The notes under the pieces are model-generated. The model did not search any database and was not told the DNA's origin. It saw only the letters and a list, made by a program, of their open reading frames with translations. Of a stretch of 64,000 nucleotides of DNA, positions 45,330 to 56,311 are shown piece by piece. How positions within the stretch are numbered: the first letter of the stretch is position 1; every line of letters begins with the position of its first letter. The stretch is from Antennarius striatus (taxonomy: Eukaryota > Chordata > Actinopteri > Lophiiformes > Antennariidae): positions 15,174,501 through 15,238,500 of the forward strand of contig NC_090785.1 of the NCBI RefSeq assembly GCF_040054535.1, in the 5' to 3' direction. Both the position numbers and the translations under genes were made by a program.

Positions 45330-45720
45330 TGGAGTTTTTGTCATTCAGTCAAATGAGGTGAACAACATCACCTGAAACTTCGACACACGGTCAAATTAAT
45401 TGCTTTGAATAGACCGACTGTCACATCACCATCTGAAGAACAAATTCAGTCTCATGGAGAATTCTTCCACACTTAGCAAACTGCTTTGGGCAAATTTAAA
45501 GTTACACAGTGACAACCAGTTAGGTCATCTGCTTGTGAAGAAAAGGCTCAGTCACACTGCAATTATTTCACAGCAAAATAAAAGACACTAACAAAGAAAG
45601 CACAAATATGATCAGCTAAAAGAAACTAAAGTAAAGAAAGACACCTTAGACGAAATAATTGTCAATTGCCATGAGCTGACAAGATTACTAAAAAATATGT
45701 AATCAATGTAACAAAATAAC
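45330..45720. repeat. Duplicated intergenic segment, copy 1
   Basis: Phrases such as 'gactgtcacatca', 'gaagaaaaggct' and 'aacaaagaaa', in the same order, reappear at about 49900-50290. This shows that the tandem duplication that produced the gpx3 copies included several kilobases of flank. Confidence 0.7.
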
Positions 45721-45814
45721 GTTAAGGAAATTATTGTCATGTTATGAATGATGATTTATGAATGATGATTTATGAATTGATAATATAATATAAAATAATA
45801 TCAGCAAGACGGTT

Positions 45815-46035
45815 CCGGGTTTGTGTCCTGCTCTTTGCGGAGTTTGCATGCTCTCCCCATGTCTTCGTGGGTTCTTTCCGGGTTTTCCAGTTTCCTCCCA
45901 CCTCCCAAAACATGCAACGAATGTTGAATTGAGTCCAAACTGCCTGTAGGTGTGAGTGCACGTGTGAGTGGTTGTTTGTTTTTCATGTGTCTCTGCAGTG
46001 CACTGGTGTCGTGCTCGGAGTATACAAGCACGACA
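45815..46035 (+). mobile_element. Damaged tRNA-derived SINE body
   Basis: It shows the 'gcggagtttgcatgctctcc', 'gggttctttccgggttttcc' and 'tttcctcccacctcccaaaa' blocks of the same family as the element at 37687-38040, here on the plus strand. It is truncated at both ends. Confidence 0.7.
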
Positions 46036-46171
46036 CGATTTTTAAAAATTTATTTAGCTTGTCCTCAAAGCAAAACTTTGCCAGGATGTGTGGCTTTGGT
46101 CTTGTTCTGACCCATGGTGTAACAGATTCTGTGCAAGAAAGGTCTGGACATCAACATGTTGCTCAGCAAGA

Positions 46172-46177
46172 TTTATT
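46172..46177 (-). terminator. gpx3: gpx3 copy C polyadenylation signal
   Basis: AATAAA on the minus strand, about 235 bases past the stop, in the 3' block shared by all three intact copies. Confidence 0.75.
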
Positions 46178-46274
46178 TGAATGAATCAACACAGAGGCTG
46201 TAATGACCAACAGGTCCAGAAGGTGGAAGGTGACATGAAACTTTGGGGTTCCAGGGCAGCCTGAATGCACTGAA

Positions 46275-46355
46275 GAACTGTCCTGAACCCCAGACTCAAA
46301 GGAGACACCACAGACTTCCTGTTTTCAAGCCTCCTCTTCATTAAACAGGTCATCT
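46275..46355 (-). promoter_or_regulatory. gpx3: SECIS element of gpx3 copy C (form 2)
   Basis: The quartet sides are ATGA (46341-46338) and TGAG (46298-46295). The helix and apical AAAA region are the same, and the ministem ACAG/CTGT with loop GAAGT is identical to copy B. Confidence 0.88.
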
Positions 46356-46411
46356 TCATGGATCAGAAACTGTTGGCATTACTTTCTACATTATTTGTCA
46401 TTTCATCAGAT

Positions 46412-48052
46412 CTACACTGCTGAAGAAGATTCAGATTCCTTATTTTTTAGTTGGAGCAGATATGCCCGGATGTCAGGCTGGATGGTGGTGACATTAATAG
46501 ATGAATGCCACCTCATCACAGGCTTCCCGTCTGGCCCCACCAGAAACTTTTCAAAGTTCCACTTGATGTCATTGACCTGGAATGGACTCCAGAACAGACG
46601 AGAGGGGTCTCCAAAGTCATGTCCAGCTGGAGGGCATGAGTTCTGTAGAAAGTAGAAAGAAGAAAGAGCTAGATAATAGAGAATGAACACAAGTTAACAA
46701 TACTCACCTTAAAGATGTGTGTGAATAACATTGACTTTAATGTGCAGCATGTTTTTGAGGAAACCATTGTCCGTCACCGAGTTTTTTAACTATCATTATA
46801 GCTGAATCTTTTTAAACTACTCAGCAGTCTTCCTGTGTTAACATGCATTATAAATGGAATCACTTGTTACATACCTTGAGGAACGTATAAAGCTTCTGCT
46901 CATTATCTCCATTCACCTCACTCCTTTCAAACAGCTGGAAGTTTGGAACGTACCCATTTCCTGGTCTAACATGCCTGTGATCCAGAAAGAAGACAGTTTA
47001 TGTGTCTCTGAACACTTAGTGTTTTGGCAGCTTCCATTAATTCACCACAGGTCTTAATAAAACAACAGTTGTCTCCAATGGATACAAGGCTACAGAATGA
47101 ACCCGAGGACTCTCTGCATGTATGAGTGGCCACAGACAAGAAGTGATTTTGTTGTAACAGGATCCCTCTTCTCATTAAATGAACACGTTGATTGACTGGG
47201 TTTAGCAGTAATGCAAATTCCTCCCAACATGAAGGTTCTTTTGTTTCAGAACATTATTATATTTATGGATTTGGCTCAAAATCATGAGATTTTTATGTTA
47301 TCAGATCTTCTACAAGATTAGGGGAACCCCCCCCCCCCGTGATTCAAATATGAAGCACTTAAAGAGAAAAATCGTTTTCAGTTTGTATTGACATGTCGCT
47401 TTAAAATTCCTGATTGTCTTCAGTTTTTTTCAGTCAGTGAGTTTGGCTTCAGGTCTTTCATTGAATGTATTTTCAGAGAATGATTTCTCACTTTAAACCT
47501 GGTAGAATTTCATGGTTTTTTCCTGGTTCCTGTTTCCCAAACTGGTTGGTTGGAAAGGCAAGAACAGTGAGTCCCAGATCTTTCAGCTCATCAAGTAGTG
47601 CATTCAATTCTGAGAAGAAAATGTAAAGTTGATTAGATGGAAAAGAGTGTTCTGCTTATGATACTGCATCCCAAAATAATGATATATGGAGCCGTTTCTT
47701 ACCCACGTACTGATAGTTATACCCTCAGTATGTGGCTGTATTGACGAAGAGGACAGTCTGACCTCTGTAGTCACTGAAGCTCACAGTGCGGCTCCCATCT
47801 AGAGTCGTTGCACTGTAATTGTAAATGGTGTCATCTGTAGAGGGGTGGCACACCTGAGGGTAAAGACACAGTTTACCAGACAAAATATAAACTCTTTATA
47901 TACCCAGACTATAAATATATTGTGTGAATACCAAAAAGTACCTGTGATAATGAAATTCCAAAAGTGTTGTCTCCGCCGGTGGGGCTGAGTTGCAGCAGAC
48001 TGAGAAGCAGTAACGGTAAGAAGGGCCATGGCGGCCCGTCCTTCTCCACCAT
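46412..48052 (-). CDS. gpx3: Glutathione peroxidase 3-like, copy C (selenoprotein), complete
   Basis: Secreted selenoperoxidase, third intact tandem copy. Exons (transcript order): 48052-47942, 47853-47703, 47609-47492, 46974-46875, 46642-46412. They total 711 nt, 236 residues, all GT-AG. The start ATG has a strong Kozak context (GTCACCATGG). The N-terminus [20 protein letters not shown] is signal-like. Sec is the TGA at 47727-47725. The downstream active-site sequence is U-GYNYQYV, not the GLTIQY of A and B. Gln lies in [11 protein letters not shown] and Trp/Asn in [15 protein letters not shown]. Exon 4 begins HVRPGNG (YVRPGNG in A and B). Intron 1 is only 88 bases, against 354 (B) and 1468 (A). 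Confidence 0.95.
47725..47727 (-). other. gpx3: Selenocysteine TGA codon, gpx3 copy C
   Basis: In-frame TGA preceded by NTATY and followed by GYNYQYV. The reading frame continues through three further exons, and a SECIS is present. Confidence 0.94.
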
Positions 48053-48689
48053 GGTGACGGCTCACCACGGCTGTTTGACAGCTTCTCACTCAAGTTGAAT
48101 TTAAACTGCTCTGACTTGGGGAGGAGGGATGCACAGTTGATATATAACACCCTCTACTGACGTAAATGCATAGTTTTCCCTCCTTCAGCAGTATATTTGT
48201 TTTGTCATATTGGAACTAAAGGTATTGTTCAGCTGTATCACTGTTCTCCTCATTTACCCTGAATTTTAAATGCGAGTTTATTAACATGTCATCTTGTGGT
48301 CTTTCATGGACTTAACTGTCATACGGATTTGATGCAAATCTGGTTAATCTCTCCCACTGACGATGTAAAATGCTATATGGGCAAAAAGGGTCTGAGAGCA
48401 CCATTCTAAAACATAAAATTACAAATTAACAATTTTTAAAAAAAAGATAAAAGTATATATGTGTAAAGAACATCAACTCAACACCAACAACAGAGAGTAA
48501 AAGAGAAAACAGTTTTATTCACAAACTCTTAAACAGGCACATTGTATCAGAATCTTTTAATAACTATTTTAGAAATGCAGAAACCTACTGTAAAAGTAAT
48601 TAAATATGAGCAGTATAAACTCCAATGAGTTTTTCATTGCTACATGTTGCCACTCTCTTCAAAATAATTGATTTTTAATAATAATTGAG

Positions 48690-48880
48690 CATCCTCGTGG
48701 GGCGTCCCAATGAGCAACTTGCAAGGAGATGCTGCCTTCCTTAAGGGCCCCTCAGCAACTAGCACCTCTCCACTGCCAGTACACACTCCAAACAGTTTTG
48801 TTCCACATGGGTCTTGAGCTGGCCACCCTCTGGTCCCCAGCCCAGGACCCTATGGACTGAACTAATGCCACCCTGACAAT
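48690..48880 (-). mobile_element. tRNA-derived SINE
   Basis: On the minus strand it reads TGGCATTAGTTCAGTCCATA, then GGTGGCCAGCTCAAGACC (A- and B-box-like). These are followed by a unique body containing 'gtgtgtactggcagtggaga'. It looks complete at the head and degraded at the tail. Confidence 0.65.
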
Positions 48881-49899
48881 ATGGTCAACAAAGTTAAGTT
48901 CAAGAGGTCCAGCATTAACTTGTAGTTAAACTGTGTGGTACTTTCTGTAAGAAATGAACATCACACACGGTTTCACACTGAATACATTCATAAGCCTACA
49001 AACAAAGCTGTAAAGAAGTGTCAGGTCTAGGATTTCTCTAAACCAGGAACCTAAAAGTGACCTAACTTTTGCACAGAGGGGCCAAACACATGTCCAGCAC
49101 ATCTGAACATTTTCCCTGTTGAATAAAAGATCTATACATTTCACCAGTTATTCTTCTATTCTGTTTGCTGTTGGCTCTGTAGCTTTAAGCAAAGACACAC
49201 ATACCTAATATAACAAACTGCAAATTCTGCATTGTTCATGCACTTTGTGTTCTTCAAAAAAACCTGACATAAAAACTCTCAATTTTCATATTTATTGAAT
49301 TTGAAAAATGGGATGCAAAAAAGTCACATTGCTTAAGGCGTGTTTCTAAATGTGTATCCTATCTCAAGTGATGTAAACGCAATATGGGTTTTGTGACATA
49401 TTTCAAGAGTAAAGAAATGAAAGAAGAGAATAGGAAGAAAAGGAAGAAAGGAACAAAATGGTCTGCTCTAGGATATTTAAGACTAATTTCATAAAATACA
49501 GTATAATAGAAAGTTACCTGTCACTAAACCACATTTCTATTTTAGGTAATATTCCGGGGTGAAATTGAAGTCTCTACAGGTCGCACCGGAGGAATAATGA
49601 TACACACAAATAACTAAACACCAGATTGTTAGCGTGATTGTTATAAAACTGTAAAGAAAGTAGCAAATATGCTGAATAATACTTGGCATCTGAAAACTGA
49701 AATTTATGAAGACTAATTCATGCTATATTTTACATTGCAGAGAAGATAGATAGATAGATAGATAGATAGATAAAAGAAAAAACACTAGGTAAACATTAGG
49801 TACTTATATCAAAACACCAGACATATTTAAATGCTCGTTCATCTCTATTTGCATGGAGTTTGTTCTAAAGTGAAGCCAGCTTTGTCACTCAGATGATTC

Positions 49900-50290
49900 T
49901 ACAGCGGTGAGGAACACATCTTGTCTTGGCTCCTCTATCTGACACACAGCTTATTTTGTATTTAAAAGACATTCAATAGCCAGACTGTCACATCAGCGTC
50001 TGAGCAAAAGATATGATGTAATAGAAGGCAATTCATTCACGCATAGCAAACAGCTTCAGGCTAATATAAAGTAAAATACTTGTTGACAGCGAGTTAAGTC
50101 ATCTACTTCTGAAGAAAAGGCTAAGTCACATTATAATAATGGAGAGTAACAAAGAAATAAACAAATACCATATCTGTAAAACAATTAATGTACAGAAAAG
50201 GATATTACAGGAAATAATAATCAATTTGCATGAACTGAAAAGGTAACTAAGACAAAATATCTCATCAGTGTAAAGAAAATAGCCCAACAC
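49900..50290. repeat. Duplicated intergenic segment, copy 2
   Basis: The partner of 45330-45720. Shared ordered words include 'gactgtcacatcagc', 'gaagaaaaggcta' and 'gcatgaactga'. It lies upstream of copy C, just as its partner lies upstream of copy B. Confidence 0.7.
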
Positions 50291-52387
50291 AGTATTACTT
50301 TTGCTTGCATAAGGATAAAAATTGTTAATAAAGAAAACATAAATGACCTCAAAAATGTGAAATTTATTTCAAACAAACTATCAAAAGAAATAGCAGTAAC
50401 TATGGTTTAATTGAAAATCAAAACTGAATTTAATATTTATGGGATGAAGTAGAAACAGAACTAAATTGCAAATTGATCAAGTTCAAGAAATGATTATGTT
50501 TTAATTCATGTGAGTAAAATGTACTGTACTTGTGAAAGTCTATACTGCTTCTATAACTTTTTTATTCATCAGTCCATAGGTTGGATAAGAGTCATATGCT
50601 CTACTGCTTTAGGAACATGTCTATAAGAATAGTGCAATTTAAATCACTGAACTGTTCAGGGCTTCTGGAGAGGAGATCCACACTCATTATAAAACCCACA
50701 GCAGTTGTAAGTAATCAGGTCAGGAGAGTAAAAGTGGTTGCAGAATTTATTACAATCTATCCTCCATTTCACAGAAGATCATGTCGGTGTTTGTAGAACA
50801 CCTGAATACGTTGACTATAAATAAGGGTTGTGTCTGTACAGAACTGTATTGATCTTCTACTAGCATGTCAAAATATTACCTACTAAGTCAGTGTCAGTGG
50901 TAAGTATTTCAGAGCTGTGAAATACAAATTACAGTATTACATATTCTTGCAGAAGCTGTTTTATACATTTATTAAAGCATTTTTTCTCTCTGTTTCTGAA
51001 TAAGCTGCTATTTTGGTTTCTTGTTTTCTCAAGGTTTCGGAAATCGGTCTTCATTTGATTGTTTCACTTTCAATAAAATATATATGAATGAATGATAACA
51101 AATATGTTGACTGCTGTATTTTACTTTGGTGAAACAATAAAGTTTAGTTTTTCCTTCTGTTTCTTTTCCTCTAATTTATTTTCTGAAGCTTTTAATCAAA
51201 ATTTTGAGTTCCGTCCTCAAAAAGTAATGGATTACTTTTTGACAGAAAGACAGAATTAGCTTACAACATATATATATGCCTGAAGTAAAAACTTAAAGGG
51301 TATGAGAAAGAAAGAGAAAGAAAAGAAATCTGATTTGAATGAAACTACTGTACTATTTTTCCCTGCAGCCACAAGTAAAGGCAACAGCAATAAACAACAA
51401 TAAATGCTCCATGTGGAGCTCAATGATTCAATCGCTGGCAAAATTAAAGACTTCATGGCTGAATTTGAAAGACTTCCCATCTTGCATCGGATTAGACATT
51501 TAAAAAAAACTATGATGTATAATATAGCGAGTGATAAATTTAAGAAAAGATGTGGAGTCAATAAACATGAGGGTATCAGAGCTGGAAACCAGTGTGAGTG
51601 AGTAGGCACTAGGGATGGAGACCCATTCTCCACAAAATCCATGTACCGAACACATGACTCTAGGTGTAAGAGTGTCTGTCACACTCATGCCTAACAGTAG
51701 ATCGATGGCCTGCACCTTAAGCTTTAGTGTTATCACCCACTTGTTAAACCATGAAATGTTAAAAAAAAACCTGCCCTAGGGCCTACTAATGTTTTTTTTA
51801 TATTTTATGAGCTGGCTCAAGGACATTAGGAATGTTTAACAAAAAAGTACTGGCCTTCTGCTACAACGTGGTGGTCTCCACCTTAGTAGTCGGGGGACAG
51901 AACCTTTGTTAGCAGTGACCTACAGAGGTACCTGTTTCATCACCTTAGACAGGAAAATGGATGGTTGGGTATTGACTTCATCACACCTATTAATGACTGT
52001 GAAGTGCTTTACAAGCTCATGGCTGCATTGACTTAGGACTTGATAAAACACAGTGATTCAAAACCAGCAGGAGACATAGCGCGTGGAATCATCGTTGGTT
52101 GTGCTCACTTCACACTGGACTTCAAGTAACTTATATTTTACAATATCATTATTTATGTAATTAAATAAAATTGAAAGTACAAAATTAGATTGGACTTAAA
52201 CTTAAATTGGATTGGACTTGGAATTGGATTTAAACTTCCAATTGATGTAAGCAGTTGTATTTATTTTGGTATCCCTTTTTGCCGTAGGCATAGTCACGTA
52301 TACACCGTTAGTATCTGACTTCTTGAAACTTTTCTTTAGCATTCACTGGCTTCTTCTTGTCCCGCTTATTCATGACACTCTGGTCAC

Positions 52388-53536
52388 TGAAGTGTCAGAA
52401 CTCCTGTTTTCAAGCCTCCTCTTTATTTAACAAGTCATCTCATGGATCACCTATTGGCATTATTTTCTACATTGGCACATTATTAACAATGTGATCTGCA
52501 ATATTGCAAATGAATCAGGTTAATTAAAAAGGTCATTTCTTTAGAGCTGGAGGGAGAATCTGAGGATGTCAGACTGGACCTCAGAGACGTTGATACATGA
52601 TTTAATTCCTTGTGAGTATAATGATGACTCATGTGAAAAAGTGCATGTATTAAGCAGTGATTTATGCACATCTGTTAAAGTTTTGCCTACTGATTGCATT
52701 TCCAGAGCATAATTAGTCACTTTAAATCTGGCAGAACTTCGTGATTTTCTCCTGGTTCCTGTCTCCCAAACTGGGTGGAAGGGAAGGCGAGAACGATGAG
52801 CCCCAGAGGTTTCAGCTTCTCCTGTAGTTCAATTCTGATAACAGAAAAGGACAAGTTTGCGTCATTTTCAAGTTTGTGTCAATGTCTTTAAACTGAGAAT
52901 CTTTAAGACTGCATCACACAATCATGATATCCATATGATTGTTTGTCACCCACATGTGGCTGTATTGATGAAGAGGACAGTCTGACCTCTGTTGTCACTG
53001 AAGGTCACAGTGTGGATCCCATCTAGAGTCTTTGCACTGTATTTATAAATGTCTCTTCATACATTTTTTGATGGTGGCAGTCATCCACTCAACTGAGTAC
53101 GTTTTTTTGGAATAACTCCTGTTTATATGTGCAGTTCTACATCGACAAATGATTTAAGGGAATAAAATAAGGTAGGCCTGTCCCAAATAACTCTGCACTT
53201 GATGGTTGTAGCTGATCTGCATGTAACTTAATTTACTATGCCCGAACTGTTAGAGTGGGACTGGGATTAAATGTTTCAAATTAAAATCTAATATTTTATA
53301 TGAATGTTACCTTCGCACAAAGTGATCAAATTAATTACCCCACTTTATTACCTAAACACTTTATTATTAGAGAACATGGTGATAACATTCCTCTCCAGAC
53401 TCATGAAGGTACTGGATGAATGTCAAAATGTAACTCTGTGTATGCAGCTGCAGTTCAAGCAGGTGGTATTGGGTCGCAGCAGACTTAAAAGCAGCAAAGG
53501 TCAGAAGAGCCACGGTGACTCATCCTTCCCAACCAT
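52388..53536 (-). pseudogene. gpx3 copy D pseudogene
   Basis: A degenerate fourth gpx3 copy. Exon 1 (from ATG 53536-53534) matches copy B but has a TGA at codon 12 (53503-53501) inside the signal peptide, and its donor has lost GTATG (now GTTACA). Exon 2 (about 53048-52956) lacks its 5' end. It also lacks a 23-base segment removing the Tyr and Sec codons and GLTIQ. Exon 3 (about 52838-52721) has lost four bases (frameshift). Exon 4 is absent. Exon 5 keeps only its last part, near 52540-52600, without WNFEKF. The 3' flank keeps half a SECIS, with ATGA changed to ATAA at 52426-52423. It cannot encode a peroxidase. The 5' part and intron 1 resemble copy B. Intron 2 and the 3' part resemble copy A. 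Confidence 0.93.
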
Positions 53537-54239
53537 GGTGTTGACTCACTGTGGGCGCCTGTTTGCTTCTCCTTCAGGGTGAATTTAGGCAGCTCTGACT
53601 GGGGGCAGAGGGAGACACAGCAGTCTGAAATGGTGAGATTATATAAAAGTTTGGTGGTTATATGTTTTTTTCCCCGTATTTCTTGTTTGAGCCTGTTATT
53701 TCACCAGAAAAATAAATGATTGTTTGCTTCTTTGTGATTCCCAAATGTGAAAGTCTGCCAAAATGAAACAACCTGTGCATCTTGATAAAAAACATTCATT
53801 CCAAAACAAAGGAAAACAAATGAGAGTTGAAGGAGTATCAAACTGAATTTGGCTCAAGTAAATACAAAACTGAGAGTGTCATCTTTCTTTATCGTGTGGA
53901 GAAGCACTTGTTTTTGTTTTATTTGTAATCATCACTCTTCACTGGGATCACATGTTGCCATGGTGAGCTGGTGCCTGGCCATATGCTCTCAGGTTCTCTT
54001 TTTGCAGCAAGACAATATCATGAGCCAACAAATTTAAAGTAAAGAATCATATTTTAGTTAATTCCTCTGCAGTATGTAATGTCTATGCCTCAGTCTCAAA
54101 AATGTAGTTTTATATAAACTTATCAAAGAACTCTTCTTGTTCACATCTTTACCCACTTGATTGCATGAATTATAAAAATAATTATTCTGTATGCACAATA
54201 TAATTATGAAAATTTGTGAAAGAAAATAATTATTTGAAT

Positions 54240-54377
<138 letters not shown>

Positions 54378-55084
54378 AAAATCATTCTATTTTATTAGGG
54401 CAGCATGGTGTCACAGCGGGTCTTGCTGATGCCTCATAGCAAGAATATACTTGGTTAAAATCTGCTTTTTCTGTTGAACCTTTTTAGTGATCCTAAACGA
54501 AATAAGCTGTTAAAGGAATGAATACATTTTATTTTGGTCCCACGAGATATTAGTTTTTATGCACAAGATAAAACATTTCCCATTACGGTACTTCAGGGGT
54601 TCCGTGCTTTGGAATAAAATTTAGAAACCGTTAAATGAAACATAGAATTTTTATGAAAATTGTATTTTTTCTAAAGTGATTCTACGCAACTCCAAAATCT
54701 GCGCTTTGAAGAGGGTTCAGCAGCAGACCCTGAACAAAATAAAATAAAACAAAATAATGATTTAAAACATTCAAAGGGAAAAACCTAGATAACAACACTT
54801 TAAAATCACATTGTAAGCCATTGGATGACTGTTTGTCAAGCATTAATGGATGAGAATCAGGTCGCTCACGTTTTAGATCTACCACTATCAACTGAAGTAT
54901 AAATTCATTACCAAATGTTTTGCTACTCCAATTGTTGTGAAATACCACTACTTAAGCGGTAGCCTTGGTGGATTCACAAGCCACTTCATGGCATTGTACT
55001 TTCCAGTACGTATTACTCAACAGTGGAATACCTTTGATATTACATCAAGCCCTATTTCCCATAAAAAATTTGGGTTCTCCTTTA

Positions 55085-55395
55085 GGGTGACAAGATGACA
55101 CAAGAAGGTTCCAGGTTCGATTCCTTTCTGTGTGTAGTTTGTATATTCACCCTGTGTCTCTGTGGGTTTTCTGTGGATTTTCTGGCTTTGTCCCACCTCC
55201 ACACACATGCAGCTCTGATGAACAGGTAACTCTGAAGTGTGAGTAGGTGTGCTTCTGTGTTTGATTGTCATTCTTGTGGCTCTGCGCTGAGCTGATGTAT
55301 TATCCAGGGTGTACTCCACTTTCCCCCCATAGCCAGCTGGGATAGGTTCCAGCAGGTGGATAAGCGGCTATAGGCAACTGTGATCACCTCATCTC
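55085..55395 (+). mobile_element. tRNA-derived SINE, degraded
   Basis: A B-box-like GGTTCGATTCC is followed by the family body ('gtgggttttctgtggatttt', 'tcccacctcc') and the end block 'agccagctgggataggttcc'. It belongs to the same family as the element at 37687-38040. Confidence 0.75.
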
Positions 55396-55732
55396 CAAGA
55401 AAATAGCTGCATGGTCCTCCTTTAGATACCTTAATTTTTATCTGTTATCTGTTTTAATGTAACTTCTAACATATAATCAAGATTTTATTTTTCACAAACA
55501 AAGATAGAATTTGGGTTACTTTCTAGATAAAAAAAATAATTAAGTAAAATTCTATAAACCTTTTTGATTTTCTTGTTTGCATTTCACTTTGTATCATCTT
55601 GGATTTTAATGACAGAAATTGCTAAACAGTACAGTACAAGTAAACCTAACCCTAACACTAACCCAAACATACTCAGATGGCAATTATGTAAATAATTGCC
55701 ATACTTTATAGCAAATATCATGGCTATAATGG

Positions 55733-56020
55733 GGGCGGCAGTGGCTCAGTGGCAAAGCAGGCGGTAGAGCAGGTCGTCCAATGCTCTGAGATCAGCGGTT
55801 CGATTCCCGCTCCAGCCCAAAAAGCAAAAAAACAACAACAAAAAACATGTAGTGGGAGGTGTCAGCTCACTGTACCTCCCCTGCATGCTTACAGGCCCCC
55901 CTGTGTGTGATTGTCTGTATTACAGGCACCTGTACACAGTAATATGCATGCTTGTGATTGACTAACAAAAACTAGAGTGTGCATTCTTAATTTCCCTTTG
56001 GGGATTATAACAGTAAAGAA
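55733..56020 (+). mobile_element. tRNA-derived SINE
   Basis: The head GGCGGCAGTGGCTCAGTGGC contains an A box and GGTTCGATTCC is the B box. An A-rich linker and a body follow, then the 3' phrase 'aatttccctttggggattat'. Fragments of this tail type also lie at 57074-57117 (plus) and 62012-62060 (minus). Confidence 0.85.
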
Positions 56021-56311
56021 AAAAAAATTATGCTGTGAGTTTAGCTACTTATCTAACACTTATCCAATTTTCCACTTTGCTAACAAAATGTATCCCAAAA
56101 CACACAAGCCAGGACAATGGTGACCTCCGTGACCTCAGTGGACGTTCTGGCCTCCAGAGTCTCTTACAACAAGCCACGAGTGTACTTGTGGAGTTGGTAA
56201 TTCTACTTTCCACCACATGGGGTCGACAGTGAGCGCTATGTTCCCTCAAAGGCCAGACAACGAGCAGTGACGAGCACAGTGCTGCCACGGACTTGTCTGC
56301 TTCAGCCAGAG

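Larger units (their letters stand above)
48126..52380. other. Intergenic sequence between gpx3 C and the copy D pseudogene
   Basis: No gene is recognised. It contains a minus-strand tRNA-derived SINE at about 48690-48880 and a short (GATA)n run at 49745-49772. The second copy of the duplicated flank lies at about 49900-50290. A 71-codon open frame at 50581-50796 and a 65-codon frame at 51404-51601 have no recognisable domain and no splice context. I leave them unannotated. Confidence 0.5.

Noticed and set aside
34361-47727. In-frame TGA codons in gpx3 A, B and C as nonsense mutations
   Set aside because: They fall exactly at the catalytic Sec position of the family, coding similarity continues after them, and each gene has a downstream SECIS. 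They are Sec codons.
53849-54037. 62-codon plus-strand frame between gpx3 D and dctn4
   Set aside because: There is no domain, splice context or conservation signal. The flanking sequence is repeat-rich.
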